Assembly (NCBI RefSeq): GCF_010365105.1 | Contig: NZ_JAAFGZ010000009.1 | Span: forward strand, 62,001 to 126,000 | Length of the DNA stretch: 64,000 bases | Source: Polaromonas sp. | GTDB lineage: Bacteria > Pseudomonadota > Gammaproteobacteria > Burkholderiales > Burkholderiaceae_C | Reading direction: 5' to 3' | Part shown: positions 1 through 8,111 of the stretch, piece by piece | How positions within the stretch are numbered: position 1 is the stretch's first letter | Layout of the letters: the number at the start of each line of letters is the position of its first letter | Program-made: the position numbers and the translations under genes | Notes under the pieces: generated by a model | The model's input: the letters and a program-made list of their open reading frames with translations, nothing else | The model's database searches: none | What the model was told of the DNA's origin: nothing

Positions 1-595
1 GAACCTTGAGCCCCAGCGGCAGCAGATCGTCATCCTGCCAGACGCGTGGCGCTTCCAGGTACACCAGGCCGGTCGGGCTGATAGCCTGGGCAGCAGCCTT
101 GAGCGCCGGCTCGAACACACTGGAGTCGAAAGGCGGGTCGATCAACACCAGCTGCATGCTGCCGGCGTCCAGCCGCTTGAGCGCGCTCAGACCGTCGCCG
201 CGCTCAATCCGCACCGTGCCGGCCTTTAGCCTGGCCTGCACCGCCTTGAGCTGCACGACCAGCCCTGGGTCCTGCTCGCATAACAGCACGTCGGCGGCGC
301 CGCGCGAGGCGGCCTCGAAGCCCAGCACGCCGGTGCCGGCAAACACGTCGGCACAGCGCCAGCCGGTCAGGTCCTGGCCGAGCCAGTTGAACAGGGTTTC
401 GCGCACCCGGTCGGGCGTGGGGCGCAGACCGGGATGATTGGGAACCGTGAGCTTGGTGCGCCGGTACTGCCCGCCAATGATGCGGATTTCGCCGGACGGC
501 TTGAGGTGGGCGGTGCCCTTGGGCTTGACGGTGTGGGCCTTGGCCGAAGGCTTGGGCGCCGTCTCGGGAGCGATGGGTTTGGGTGTGTATTTCAT
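1..595 (-). CDS. rsmD: 16S rRNA (guanine(966)-N2)-methyltransferase RsmD, partial
   Basis: The 3' end of the gene lies beyond the window edge, so about 198 residues are visible. The family methylates G966 of 16S rRNA in the assembling small subunit, using SAM. The SAM-binding motif DVFAGTGVLGFEA is at about residues 83-95 and the catalytic DPPF at 153-156. An RPTPDRVRETLFNWL block, typical of the family, precedes motif I. The N-terminus has about 35 extra, low-complexity residues before the conserved GEIRIIGGQYR start, so translation might begin further in. The ATG overlaps the stop of the upstream M16-like gene (ATGA), which suggests translational coupling. Confidence 0.9.
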   Translation of the reverse strand, partial: MKYTPKPIAPETAPKPSAKAHTVKPKGTAHLKPSGEIRIIGGQYRRTKLTVPNHPGLRPTPDRVRETLFNWLGQDLTGWRCADVFAGTGVLGFEAASRGAADVLLCEQDPGLVVQLKAVQARLKAGTVRIERGDGLSALKRLDAGSMQLVLIDPPFDSSVFEPALKAAAQAISPTGLVYLEAPRVWQDDDLLPLGLKV

Positions 596-2046
596 TTTGC
601 GGCTCCGAGAATAACAGTCACCATTTTGTCGGGCTGAAGCTTGCGCGCAAAAGCCGCCTTGATGTCGGCCACGCTGACTTTTTCGACCTGCTGCGTCCAG
701 GTGTCGAGGTAGTCGAGCGGCAAGTCGTTCCAGGCAATGCCGGCCAGGTTGCCCAGCAGCTTGCGGTTGCTGTCGATGCGCAGCGCAAAGCCGCCGACCA
801 GGTTGTCCTTGGCGGCCTTCAGTTCTGCTTCGGTCGGGCCGCTGGCGACAAAGTCCCTGACCACCTGGCGGGCAATCTGGACCGCCTGCGCCGCCTGGTC
901 GGGTCGGGTCTGCAGGCCGACGGTGAAGCTGCCGGCATGCAGACCCGGTGAAAACGAGCTGGAAATGCCGTAGGTCAGGCCGCGTTTTTCGCGTACTTCA
1001 TTGGTCAGGCGCGAGACGAAACCGCCGCCGCCCAGAATGTAGTTGCCGACCGTCAGCGGGAAGTAGTCGGGGTCGGCACGCTTGAAACCGGGCTGACCGA
1101 TCAGCACATGCGCCTGCGCCGACTCAAAGGGAATGGTGATGTCTTCTGCCTGCGCAAGCGGCGCCACGTCGGGCACAGCCGGGAGCGGCGGCAGGCTGGC
1201 GCAGGGCACTGCGGGCAGGCGCGACAGCAAGCGCGCCGCCATGGCATCGGCCTGCGCCCGGGTCACGGCGCCCACCAGACTGACGCGGGCGCGGCAGGCC
1301 ACCACGCCGGCGGCATGCGCGGCCTGTAAATCCGCCACGCTGATGTTCGCCAGCGTGGCTTCGGTCATTTCATAGCCATACGGATGGCTGCCATACACCG
1401 CCTTCGCATAGGCCCGGCCCACCACGCTGCCCGGACGGGTATAGGACTCCTTGAGCGCAGCATCCAGGCGCTGGCGTTCGCGCTGCCAGACCGCATCGGG
1501 ATAGGCCGGCTCGGCGATCTGGCGCGCTGCCAGCGCCACGGCCTGGTCGAGCAGCGCCGGGTCGGTCAGCGAGCGCAGTGAAAAGCTCATGCGATCGGAT
1601 GAAGCGTTGGCGCCGAACTGGCCGCCCAGATCAGCCCAGGCTTCGCCCAGGGCATTTTCATCGAGTGCTGAGTCCATGGCCCCCACGCTTGTCGCTTCGC
1701 GTACTGCGCTGCCCCCCGAGGGGGCTGCTGCGCCTGCAGTCCGGCCAAGCCGGTCCTGCGGCCCCTGCTGGTGGGGAGGGGAAGCCCGCACGCCTTTTTC
1801 CAGCATGTTCGCCGTCATGCTTGCCAGGCCGGCCTGTGCGGGCGGGTCGCGCCGGCTGCCCGCATCAAAATCTATTTGCACATCGACCATCGCGATGGCC
1901 GGGCTTTCCACCAGGTAGACCTGTGCGCCGCTGGCCTGCGTCCAATGCTGGACGGGAATCACCGCCTGCGCCGAAATGTGAACAAAAAGGCCTGTTGCGC
2001 ATACTGCTATTGTGCGAGCCGCTATTTTTTTGGTAGCAATCATCAT
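592..2046 (-). CDS. M16 family peptidase-like protein, non-catalytic partner, with an in-frame repeat insertion
   Basis: This is the second gene of an M16 (pitrilysin/insulinase-like) pair. The HxxEH zinc motif is absent: the equivalent segment reads GLASMTANMLEKGV. It is therefore probably the structural half of a two-subunit periplasmic protease, an inference from other M16B pairs. I chose the ATG at 2046 (484 aa) because a signal-peptide-like sequence follows. A TTG at 2079 would overlap the upstream stop as TTGA and add 11 residues. Residues about 86-127, between EKGV and LDENALGEAW, are encoded by a GC-rich dispersed repeat and look foreign to the family. Residues about 4-22 are encoded by a second, stem-loop type element. 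The reading frame is intact through both. Confidence 0.85.
   Translation of the reverse strand: MMIATKKIAARTIAVCATGLFVHISAQAVIPVQHWTQASGAQVYLVESPAIAMVDVQIDFDAGSRRDPPAQAGLASMTANMLEKGVRASPPHQQGPQDRLGRTAGAAAPSGGSAVREATSVGAMDSALDENALGEAWADLGGQFGANASSDRMSFSLRSLTDPALLDQAVALAARQIAEPAYPDAVWQRERQRLDAALKESYTRPGSVVGRAYAKAVYGSHPYGYEMTEATLANISVADLQAAHAAGVVACRARVSLVGAVTRAQADAMAARLLSRLPAVPCASLPPLPAVPDVAPLAQAEDITIPFESAQAHVLIGQPGFKRADPDYFPLTVGNYILGGGGFVSRLTNEVREKRGLTYGISSSFSPGLHAGSFTVGLQTRPDQAAQAVQIARQVVRDFVASGPTEAELKAAKDNLVGGFALRIDSNRKLLGNLAGIAWNDLPLDYLDTWTQQVEKVSVADIKAAFARKLQPDKMVTVILGAAK
1675..1793 (-). repeat. GC-rich dispersed repeat, copy A, inside the M16-like gene
   Basis: Read on the minus strand, this roughly 119-bp stretch aligns almost end to end, at about 80 % identity by eye, with 9418-9534 on the plus strand. 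Shared blocks include CAGCAGGGGCCGC, CTGCAGGCGCAGC or its variant, GGGGGGCAGCG and AGCGTGGGGGCCAT. It contains small internal palindromes (CCGGCTTGGCCGG, CCCCCTCGGGGGG). Here it is read through in frame and adds about 40 residues to the host protein. Confidence 0.85.
1985..2037 (+). repeat. Dispersed stem-loop element, copy 1 (signal-peptide region of the M16-like gene)
   Basis: The core GCTATTTTTTTGGTAGC (2021-2037) is preceded by AAAAGGCCTGTTGCGC, the 5' part shared with other copies. On the minus strand it encodes about residues 4-22 of the M16-like protein. Confidence 0.75.
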
Positions 2047-2075
2047 GAAAACATTCTTTCGGTTCAGGAAGCCGT

Positions 2076-3575
2076 TCAATGCAGCTCACCGCTGGACGAT
2101 GCGCTGACGGGGCGCGGCTTGCGGTTCGGGTCCAGGGGCTGCGGCAGCAGGGTGGACAGGGTCATCTGGTCGTCGCCGAAGTATTTGCCGGCCACGGCCT
2201 GCACCTCGGCGACTGTCACCGTGCGCAACTGCGCAATCAGGCGCGTGCCGGCGTCAAGCGGCAGGCCCTGGACCCAGTTGGAGCCGAGTTCGCGCGCCTG
2301 GCTGAATACCGAGTCGAGCTTGTAGGTTTCGCTGGCCACCCACTGCGTCTTGACGCGCTGGAGCTCGGCTTCACTCACGCCGTCACGCGCCACCACGGCG
2401 ACCTGCTGGCGCAGGGCGTCGGCCACCTGCTGGGTGGTTTTGCCATTGGCTGGAACGCCGTCGAGCGTGAACAGCTGCGGCCCCCGGCCGATCAGGCCGC
2501 TGGAAGCGCCGGCACTGTCCGCAACGCGTCCGTCTTTATCGCCCTGTCCCTGCACCAGCGCGCGCTCCAGCCGGGCGCCGCTGTAGCCGTCGAGCACGGC
2601 TGACAGCACCGTCAGCGCCAGCGCGTCGCGGCTGGCAGCGGCAGTGGGCGACGCGGTGCCTGGCGCTGCCAGATCGGCGGGTTGTACCTTGGGCACCTTG
2701 AATGCCATGCTCACATACGCCTGGCTGGCCGGCGCCTTGAGGTCGATGCGGCGCAGGCCTGCCTGCTCGGGCTCGGTGCGCGGCTTGCGCACGGGCACGG
2801 AACGCGCGGGAATGGCGCCATAGTATTTTTCGGCCAGCTTCCTGACCTGCGCCACGTTGACATCGCCCGCCACCACCAGCGCCGCGTTGGCCGGAACGTA
2901 CCAGCGCTGGTAGAAGCTGCGCACGTCGTCCGGCGTCATGGCGTCCAGGTCGCTCATCCAGCCGACGATGGGGCGGCGGTACGGTGACGCCAGAAAGGTG
3001 ATGGCGCTGGCCTGTTCATAAAGCATCGCGCGGGGCGATTCCTCGGTGCGCATGCGGCGCTCTTCCTTCACCACCTCGATCTCGCGCTTGAATTCCTCGT
3101 CGGGCCACCGGCTGTGGCCGAAACGGTCGGCCTCCAGGCGCATCACGTCTTCCAGCCTGGCGGCCGGGATCTGCTGGTAGTAGCCGGTGCTGTCGCTGCT
3201 GGTGAAGGCATTCTCCTGGCCGCCCAGGGCCGCCACGCGCCGGGAGAACTCGCCCGCCTTGACGGTCGGCGTTCCCTTGAACATCATGTGTTCGAGCGCA
3301 TGGGCGACGCCCGACGTGCCATCAACCTCGTCCATGGCGCCAACCCGCACCCAGAGCATGTGCGCTACCGTCGGCGCGCGGTGATCGGGTTTGACGATGA
3401 CCGTCAAGCCGTTGGCCAGCTGGAACTGCTCAACCGGCGCGGGCGCCTGGGCAAGGGCCGCCTGGCCGGGGCCGGCCGTCAGCGCAGCCGACAGCAGCAG
3501 CCCTGAAAAACCGCTCGCCGGACGCTGGAAAAACAATACTGGGGGCTTGACGCCCATCTGCTTGAGGTGTTTCAT
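2076..3575 (-). CDS. M16 family zinc metallopeptidase
   Basis: A 499-residue M16B peptidase. The inverted zinc motif HALEH lies at residues 92-96, and the third ligand is expected about 75 residues on, in the segment VVKEERRMRTEES (about 168-180). A signal peptide (about residues 20-43, rich in Leu and Ala, ending near ALAQA) points to the periplasm. The stop overlaps the TTG upstream of the second M16 gene by two bases, so the pair is probably co-expressed and forms a heterodimer of catalytic and non-catalytic subunits. The start lies only 28 bp from the divergent ftsY start. The substrate cannot be told from sequence. Confidence 0.9.
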   Translation of the reverse strand: MKHLKQMGVKPPVLFFQRPASGFSGLLLSAALTAGPGQAALAQAPAPVEQFQLANGLTVIVKPDHRAPTVAHMLWVRVGAMDEVDGTSGVAHALEHMMFKGTPTVKAGEFSRRVAALGGQENAFTSSDSTGYYQQIPAARLEDVMRLEADRFGHSRWPDEEFKREIEVVKEERRMRTEESPRAMLYEQASAITFLASPYRRPIVGWMSDLDAMTPDDVRSFYQRWYVPANAALVVAGDVNVAQVRKLAEKYYGAIPARSVPVRKPRTEPEQAGLRRIDLKAPASQAYVSMAFKVPKVQPADLAAPGTASPTAAASRDALALTVLSAVLDGYSGARLERALVQGQGDKDGRVADSAGASSGLIGRGPQLFTLDGVPANGKTTQQVADALRQQVAVVARDGVSEAELQRVKTQWVASETYKLDSVFSQARELGSNWVQGLPLDAGTRLIAQLRTVTVAEVQAVAGKYFGDDQMTLSTLLPQPLDPNRKPRPVSASSSGELH

Positions 3576-3603
3576 AGAATGGTGGACTCTACAAGATCAA
3601 GCA

Positions 3604-4785
3604 ATGTTCAGTTTCTTCAAAAAAAAATTACGCCCCGCCCCGCCGCCCCCGCCTGCCGAGGTTCCTGCGCCACCGGCGCGACCCGAATCCGGTGACGCAC
3701 TAGCCGCTGCCGGCACGCCGCCCGCTTCTTCAGCACCGGCATCAGCGCCAGCCCCGGTCAAGTGGCCTGCCGGCAATGGCGGCTCGATGATTGGCAGCGC
3801 GCTGGTCACGCCGATCGACATCCCGCAGGCGCTGGCTCTGGCCGTGGCGCCCGAGCGCCAGCGCTGGTTCGGCAAGCTGCAGCAGGGCCTGCGCAAGACC
3901 GGCTCCAGCATCTCGACCGTCTTCACCGGCAGCCAGATCGACGAGCAGCTCTACGAAGACCTGGAAACCGCGCTGTTGATGGCCGACACCGGCGTCAGCG
4001 CAACAGGGCATCTGCTGGCCGATGTCAGGCGCCGCGTCAAGGAAGGCGGCATGACGCATCCGGTGGCCGTCAGGAATGCACTCATCGAATCCATCACGGT
4101 GCTGCTCAAACCGCTCGAAAGGCCACTGGTGATTGGCGAATTCACGCCCACCGTGGTCATGGTGACCGGCGTCAACGGCGCCGGCAAGACCACCTCGATC
4201 GGCAAGCTCACGCGTCACCTGGCGAATGAAGGCGCGTCGGTCCTGCTGGCTGCGGCCGACACCTTTCGCGCAGCCGCCCGTGAGCAGCTCAGCGTCTGGG
4301 CCGACCGCAACACAGTCGAGATCGTCAGCCAGGAAAACGGCGACCCGGCGGCCGTCAGCTTTGACGCGGTCACGGCGGGCAAGGCACGCGGCAAGGATGT
4401 GGTGCTGGTCGATACCGCCGGCAGGTTGCCAACGCAGCTGCACCTGATGGAAGAGCTGCGCAAGATCAAGCGCGTGGTGCAAAAGGCTGACGCCACCGCG
4501 CCGCATGAGGTGCTGCTGGTGATTGACGGCAACACCGGCCAGAACGCGCTGGCGCAGGTCAAGGCTTTTGACGACACGCTGCAACTGACCGGCCTGATCG
4601 TCACCAAACTCGACGGTACCGCCAAGGGCGGCGTGCTGGCGGCGATTGCGCTGTGGGCACGCGAACGGGCCAAAGCGTCGCCGGGCTTGCGGCCGGTAGC
4701 GGTGTATTTCATTGGCGTTGGCGAAAAGCTCGAAGATCTGGAAACCTTCAACGCCCGCGAATTTGCCCAGGCCCTGCTTGGCTGA
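3604..4785 (+). CDS. ftsY: Signal recognition particle receptor FtsY
   Basis: FtsY is the membrane-associated SRP GTPase that docks ribosome-SRP complexes at the SecYEG translocon. The protein has 393 residues: a short Pro/Ala-rich N-terminal region (about 1-75), the N helical bundle, then the G domain. GVNGAGKTTS (189-198) is G1, DTFRAAAREQL the insertion/G2 region, DTAGR (about 270) G3, TKLDGTAKGG (about 334) G4 and GVGEKLEDL the closing motif. The acidic A domain seen in E. coli is replaced by the Pro/Ala-rich stretch. I chose ATG 3604 because MFSFFKKKL is a typical FtsY start. It is divergent from the M16 operon. Confidence 0.97.
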   Translation: MFSFFKKKLRPAPPPPPAEVPAPPARPESGDALAAAGTPPASSAPASAPAPVKWPAGNGGSMIGSALVTPIDIPQALALAVAPERQRWFGKLQQGLRKTGSSISTVFTGSQIDEQLYEDLETALLMADTGVSATGHLLADVRRRVKEGGMTHPVAVRNALIESITVLLKPLERPLVIGEFTPTVVMVTGVNGAGKTTSIGKLTRHLANEGASVLLAAADTFRAAAREQLSVWADRNTVEIVSQENGDPAAVSFDAVTAGKARGKDVVLVDTAGRLPTQLHLMEELRKIKRVVQKADATAPHEVLLVIDGNTGQNALAQVKAFDDTLQLTGLIVTKLDGTAKGGVLAAIALWARERAKASPGLRPVAVYFIGVGEKLEDLETFNAREFAQALLG

Positions 4786-4883
4786 TCTGGCCATGTCATG
4801 CCATGTCATGCCAGCCACGACCTTTGGCAGGTATTGAAAACCGCAAGATCGTCGCCATCTGGGGTTTTTAAAGGATTGCCCAC

Positions 4884-5186
4884 GTGAACAACCCTCTGAG
4901 TCAGATTTTTCGTTTTATTTTGAAGCTGGTTTTTGCCTTGTCTGCAGCCGTGCTGGCGGTCGGGCTGCTGTTGGTGGCGCTGACGGTGTTTGCCTTGAGC
5001 CTGCTCAAATCATGGATCACCGGCCAGAAATCCGCGCCCCTCATGGCTTTTGCCCATTTTCAGAAATTTTCGCAGGCGGGGATGTGGACCCGCGGTCCTG
5101 CTCGTCAGCCTTCGCCCAAGGCTGCCTCAGGCCAGGTGATCGATGTCGAAGCGCGCGAATTGCAGGATGAGCGCCGCGAGTCCTGA
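4884..5186 (+). CDS. Small hypothetical membrane protein between ftsY and rpoH
   Basis: One hundred residues with a GTG start and an AAGGA ribosome binding site at 4871-4875. A single long hydrophobic stretch (about residues 10-42) is followed by a polar, probably cytoplasmic tail. I do not recognise a named family. Its position between ftsY and rpoH is where gammaproteobacteria carry ftsE and ftsX, but it resembles neither. It is likely co-transcribed with ftsY from upstream, whereas rpoH has its own promoter. Confidence 0.65.
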   Translation: MNNPLSQIFRFILKLVFALSAAVLAVGLLLVALTVFALSLLKSWITGQKSAPLMAFAHFQKFSQAGMWTRGPARQPSPKAASGQVIDVEARELQDERRES

Positions 5187-5223
5187 AGGCTGGCCTGATT
5201 TGCCGCACCCTGCCCATTCATCC

Positions 5224-5277
5224 GCTATATTTTAGATAGCTGAAAACATATACAGTCATTGCGAAAAGTACCTTTTT
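5224..5277 (-). repeat. Dispersed stem-loop element, copy 2
   Basis: The core GCTATATTTTAGATAGC lies at 5224-5240, and the element continues to the AAAAGGTACTTTTCGC end (read on the minus strand). It is intergenic, upstream of rpoH. Confidence 0.75.
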
Positions 5278-5448
5278 CATTTTTATTTTTCAACAATTAT
5301 CAAGCGAGCACGGGCTCGACTCCTTGCCTCAGGGCCACGGCAATCCCTGCAGCTTTACAAGGCCGAAACCAAGTCTGCTGAACCAATCGGTCAAACTTTT
5401 GTCTGACAGGCAGGGTTAACACTGATTAGCATTCCGCTATCAATCCCA

Positions 5449-5478
5449 TTGAACAGGTTGTCTAGCACTCTCTGTAGT
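5449..5478 (+). promoter_or_regulatory. Putative sigma-70 promoter of rpoH
   Basis: A -35-like TTGAAC (5449-5454), an 18-bp spacer and a -10-like TGTAGT (5473-5478) would start transcription near 5485. This gives a short leader of about 35 bases. Each box matches the consensus at four of six positions. The -10 box lies inside the CIRCE repeat, so HrcA binding would block it. This is a prediction by eye. Confidence 0.5.
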
Positions 5479-5488
5479 GGAGTGCTAA
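5462..5488 (+). promoter_or_regulatory. CIRCE operator (HrcA binding site) upstream of rpoH
   Basis: CTAGCACTC, nine bases, then GAGTGCTAA. This matches the CIRCE consensus TTAGCACTC-N9-GAGTGCTAA at 17 of 18 arm positions with exact spacing. CIRCE is bound by the heat-shock repressor HrcA. The site lies 31 bp upstream of the rpoH start codon and covers the predicted -10 region, so HrcA would repress rpoH at normal temperature. Confidence 0.9.
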
Positions 5489-5518
5489 TATTTAGCATTA
5501 GCGAAAAGGAGTGTTGCA

Positions 5519-6487
5519 ATGTCTTATGCCCTTTCCCCCAAGTCGATGATGTCTGCTGCGATTGCGCCTGCCCTGTCGGCCAATACCGTGGCTGCACTGA
5601 ATCCTTGGTCGATGGTGCCTCCGCTGGGCAATCTTGATGCCTATATTTCGGCGGCCAACCGCCTGCCCATGCTGACGCTGGAGCAGGAGCAGGAATTTTC
5701 AAGAAACCTCAAGGAACACAACGACCTTGATTCGGCCGGCAAACTGGTGCTGTCGCACCTGCGGCTGGTGGTGTCGATTTCCCGCAAGTACCTGGGTTAC
5801 GGCCTGCCCCACAGCGACCTGATCCAGGAAGGCAATATCGGCCTGATGAAGGCAGTGAAGCGCTTTGACCCCGACCAGAACGTGCGTCTGGTCAGCTACG
5901 CCATGCACTGGATCAAGGCCGAGATCCACGAATACATCCTGAAGAACTGGCGCATGGTCAAGGTGGCCACCACCAAGGCCCAGCGCAAGCTGTTTTTCAA
6001 CCTGCGTTCGATGAAGCAGGGCTACAAGGACGATGCCGATGTCGCCACCCACCGTGACACGCTGACCGAGGGCCAGATCGATTCGATGGCGCAAACGCTC
6101 AATGTCAAGCGCGAGGAAGTCATCGAGATGGAGCAGCGCATGTCCGGCGGCGATGTCCTGCTTGACCCGAGCCCGGGCGACGATGGCGAAGATGCCTTCG
6201 GTCCGATCGCCTACCTGGCCGACAGCGCGCAGGAGCCCACAGCCCTGATCGAATCGCGCGAGCGTGACGACCTGATGACCGGCGGCCTGAGCACCGCACT
6301 GGAGGAACTCGATCCACGCGCCCGCCGCATTGTCGAAGAGCGCTGGCTTAACGTAAACGACGACGGTTCGGGTGGCATGACGCTGCACGACCTGGCGGCC
6401 GAATACAAGGTCAGCGCCGAGCGCATTCGCCAGATCGAGGTGGCGGCCATGAAGAAAATGAAGAAAGTCCTGGCGACCTACGCCTGA
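5519..6487 (+). CDS. rpoH: RNA polymerase sigma-32 factor RpoH
   Basis: The heat-shock sigma factor, 322 residues, slightly longer than the usual ~285 because of an N-terminal extension and an acidic loop (SPGDDGEDAFG). Region 2 includes HLRLVVSISRKYLGYG, DLIQEGNIGLMKAVKRFDP and the promoter-melting region NVRLVSYAMHWIKAEI. The RpoH box QRKLFFNLR follows at about residue 155. Region 4 ends with VSAERIRQIEVAAMKKMKK, a helix-turn-helix for the -35 element. A ribosome binding site AAAGGAG (5505-5511) sits seven bases before the ATG. Expression is probably controlled by HrcA through the CIRCE element just upstream. Confidence 0.97.
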   Translation: MSYALSPKSMMSAAIAPALSANTVAALNPWSMVPPLGNLDAYISAANRLPMLTLEQEQEFSRNLKEHNDLDSAGKLVLSHLRLVVSISRKYLGYGLPHSDLIQEGNIGLMKAVKRFDPDQNVRLVSYAMHWIKAEIHEYILKNWRMVKVATTKAQRKLFFNLRSMKQGYKDDADVATHRDTLTEGQIDSMAQTLNVKREEVIEMEQRMSGGDVLLDPSPGDDGEDAFGPIAYLADSAQEPTALIESRERDDLMTGGLSTALEELDPRARRIVEERWLNVNDDGSGGMTLHDLAAEYKVSAERIRQIEVAAMKKMKKVLATYA

Positions 6488-6529
6488 GCGCGCGGGCCGG
6501 CAAATACCGGGCTTGCGTTGCGGATATAG

Positions 6530-6567
6530 CTGAAAGCCTGCACTGAAAAGTGGCAGGCTTTTTTTTA
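6530..6567. terminator. Bidirectional terminator between rpoH and sco
   Basis: Arms AGCCTGC and GCAGGCT close a loop of about ten bases, flanked by a run of eight T on the plus strand and an A-rich side on the other. It lies between the convergent rpoH and sco genes; the last T residues overlap the sco stop codon. Confidence 0.8.
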
Positions 6568-7197
6568 ACTGGTCTTGATCAGCAGGCGGATATCGGATGC
6601 AAGGACTTCCGCGCCCGAGCCGTAGCGGTTGTACAGGCGGATGCGGCCTTTCGGATCGTAAATATAGCTGCCTGCCGAATGGTCCATGGTGTAGCTGCCC
6701 TTGGTCTTGCCATCGACTTTCTTGTAATAGATCTTGAAATCCTTGGCAACCTGCGGGAGTTGCTCGGGCGTCGGCCGAAGTGCCAGAAAGCCGGGATCAA
6801 AATTGCCCATGTAGGCCTTGAGCAGTTCGGGCGTGTCGCGCTCCGGGTCTACGGTGATGAAAATCGCCTGGAGCTTGTCGCCATCGGCGCCCAGCAGCCG
6901 CTTGACCTCGGCCAGTTCGGCCATCGAGGTCGGGCACACGTCTGGACACTGGGTAAAGCCGAAAAACACCACCACCACCTTGCCGGCGAAATCCTTGACG
7001 GTGCGCAACTGGCCGTTGTGGTCCAGCAGGGAAAAACCCTGCGCATAGTCGGCGCCGGTCAGGTCGATGCTCTTGAACTGGGGCTTGTCAGGCGCGCAAC
7101 CCGTGAGCCACGTGGAAGTCAGCGACAACGCCGCAAGGCTTGCCAGGATTTTGACAGAGCGCCTTCTGGAAGGATGCATGGGCGGGGTGGTTTTCAT
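6565..7197 (-). CDS. SCO1/SenC family copper-binding assembly protein
   Basis: Delivers copper to, or keeps reduced, the CuA site of cytochrome c oxidase subunit II. 210 residues. The N-terminus carries a lipoprotein signal with lipobox LTGC (Cys34), so it should be anchored in the inner membrane facing the periplasm. The thioredoxin-like domain has the copper ligands CPDVC (Cys84, Cys88) and His173 in MDHSAGS. The start overlaps the ctaB stop by one base (TGATG). An alternative ATG lies at 7179. It is the last gene of the oxidase biogenesis run. Confidence 0.93.
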   Translation of the reverse strand: MKTTPPMHPSRRRSVKILASLAALSLTSTWLTGCAPDKPQFKSIDLTGADYAQGFSLLDHNGQLRTVKDFAGKVVVVFFGFTQCPDVCPTSMAELAEVKRLLGADGDKLQAIFITVDPERDTPELLKAYMGNFDPGFLALRPTPEQLPQVAKDFKIYYKKVDGKTKGSYTMDHSAGSYIYDPKGRIRLYNRYGSGAEVLASDIRLLIKTS

Positions 7198-8111
7198 CAC
7201 AGGTAGTGGTCCAGCAGCAAGGCTGCAAACAGTGCGGACAGGTGGATCAGCGAAAAACGAAAGGTCTTGCGTGCCAGCGCATCGGAATAATTGCGCCAGA
7301 GCAGCCAGGCATAAGCGCTGAAGCCAATGCTCAGCACGACCGCAGCCACCAGGTAAAGCCAGCCGCTCATCTTGAAGATGAAAGGCATCAGGCAGGCGGC
7401 GAACAGCACCAGCGTGTAGAGAAAAATCTGCAGCCGGGTGAATTCGTTGCCATGCGTGACCGGCAGCATCGGCAGGCCGGCCTTGCGGTAGTCTTCCACG
7501 CGGTAAAGGGCCAGGGCCCAGAAATGCGGCGGCGTCCACAGGAAGATGATCAGGAAAAGGATCAGGGCTTCGGGGCCGACCGAACCGGTCATGGCAGCCC
7601 AGCCCAGCACCGGCGGCATGGCGCCCGAAGCGCCGCCAATGACGATGTTTTGCGGCGTCAACGGCTTGAGGATGACGGTGTACACCACGGCATAGCCGAC
7701 AAAGGTCGCAAAAGTCAGCCACATGGTGAGCGGATTGACCCAGACATACAAAATCCACGATCCCAAGGCGCACAGACCGGCAGAAAAAGCCAGCGTCAGC
7801 GGGTTGCTCAGTTGGCCCCGGGCGGTAGGACGCCAGGCGGTGCGCCGCATCTTGGCATCGATCTGCTGCTCGACCAGGCAGTTGAAAGCCGCCGCCGCGC
7901 CGGCGACCAGCCAGATGCCGGCACAGGCAACCACCGCTAGCTGGACATCGGACCAGGTCGGAATTCCCGGAACCGCCAGCACCATGCCGATCAGTGCACA
8001 AAACACGATGAGCTGCACCACACGCGGCTTGGTCAGCGCGTAAAACTGGCTGAAACGTGACGGGGCGCGGACGCCAGACGGCGTGGCAGCAGACGTATGA
8101 GGGGAATTCAT
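7197..8111 (-). CDS. ctaB: Protohaem IX farnesyltransferase (haem O synthase)
   Basis: Converts haem B to haem O by adding a farnesyl group, the first step of haem A synthesis for the oxidase. 304 residues with about nine membrane segments. The prenyltransferase motif appears as [19 protein letters not shown], with the characteristic MxRT.xRP end; the usual first Asp of the family motif is Glu here. A second conserved block is [13 protein letters not shown] followed by [11 protein letters not shown]. The start overlaps the ctaA stop (ATGA) and the stop overlaps sco, which indicates one tightly coupled transcript. Confidence 0.95.
   Translation of the reverse strand: MNSPHTSAATPSGVRAPSRFSQFYALTKPRVVQLIVFCALIGMVLAVPGIPTWSDVQLAVVACAGIWLVAGAAAAFNCLVEQQIDAKMRRTAWRPTARGQLSNPLTLAFSAGLCALGSWILYVWVNPLTMWLTFATFVGYAVVYTVILKPLTPQNIVIGGASGAMPPVLGWAAMTGSVGPEALILFLIIFLWTPPHFWALALYRVEDYRKAGLPMLPVTHGNEFTRLQIFLYTLVLFAACLMPFIFKMSGWLYLVAAVVLSIGFSAYAWLLWRNYSDALARKTFRFSLIHLSALFAALLLDHYL

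Larger units (their letters stand above)
5187..5518. other. 332-bp intergenic region upstream of rpoH
   Basis: This gap holds one dispersed stem-loop element (5224-5277), an AT-rich stretch, and a promoter overlapped by a CIRCE operator. No tRNA or further open frame was seen. Confidence 0.8.
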
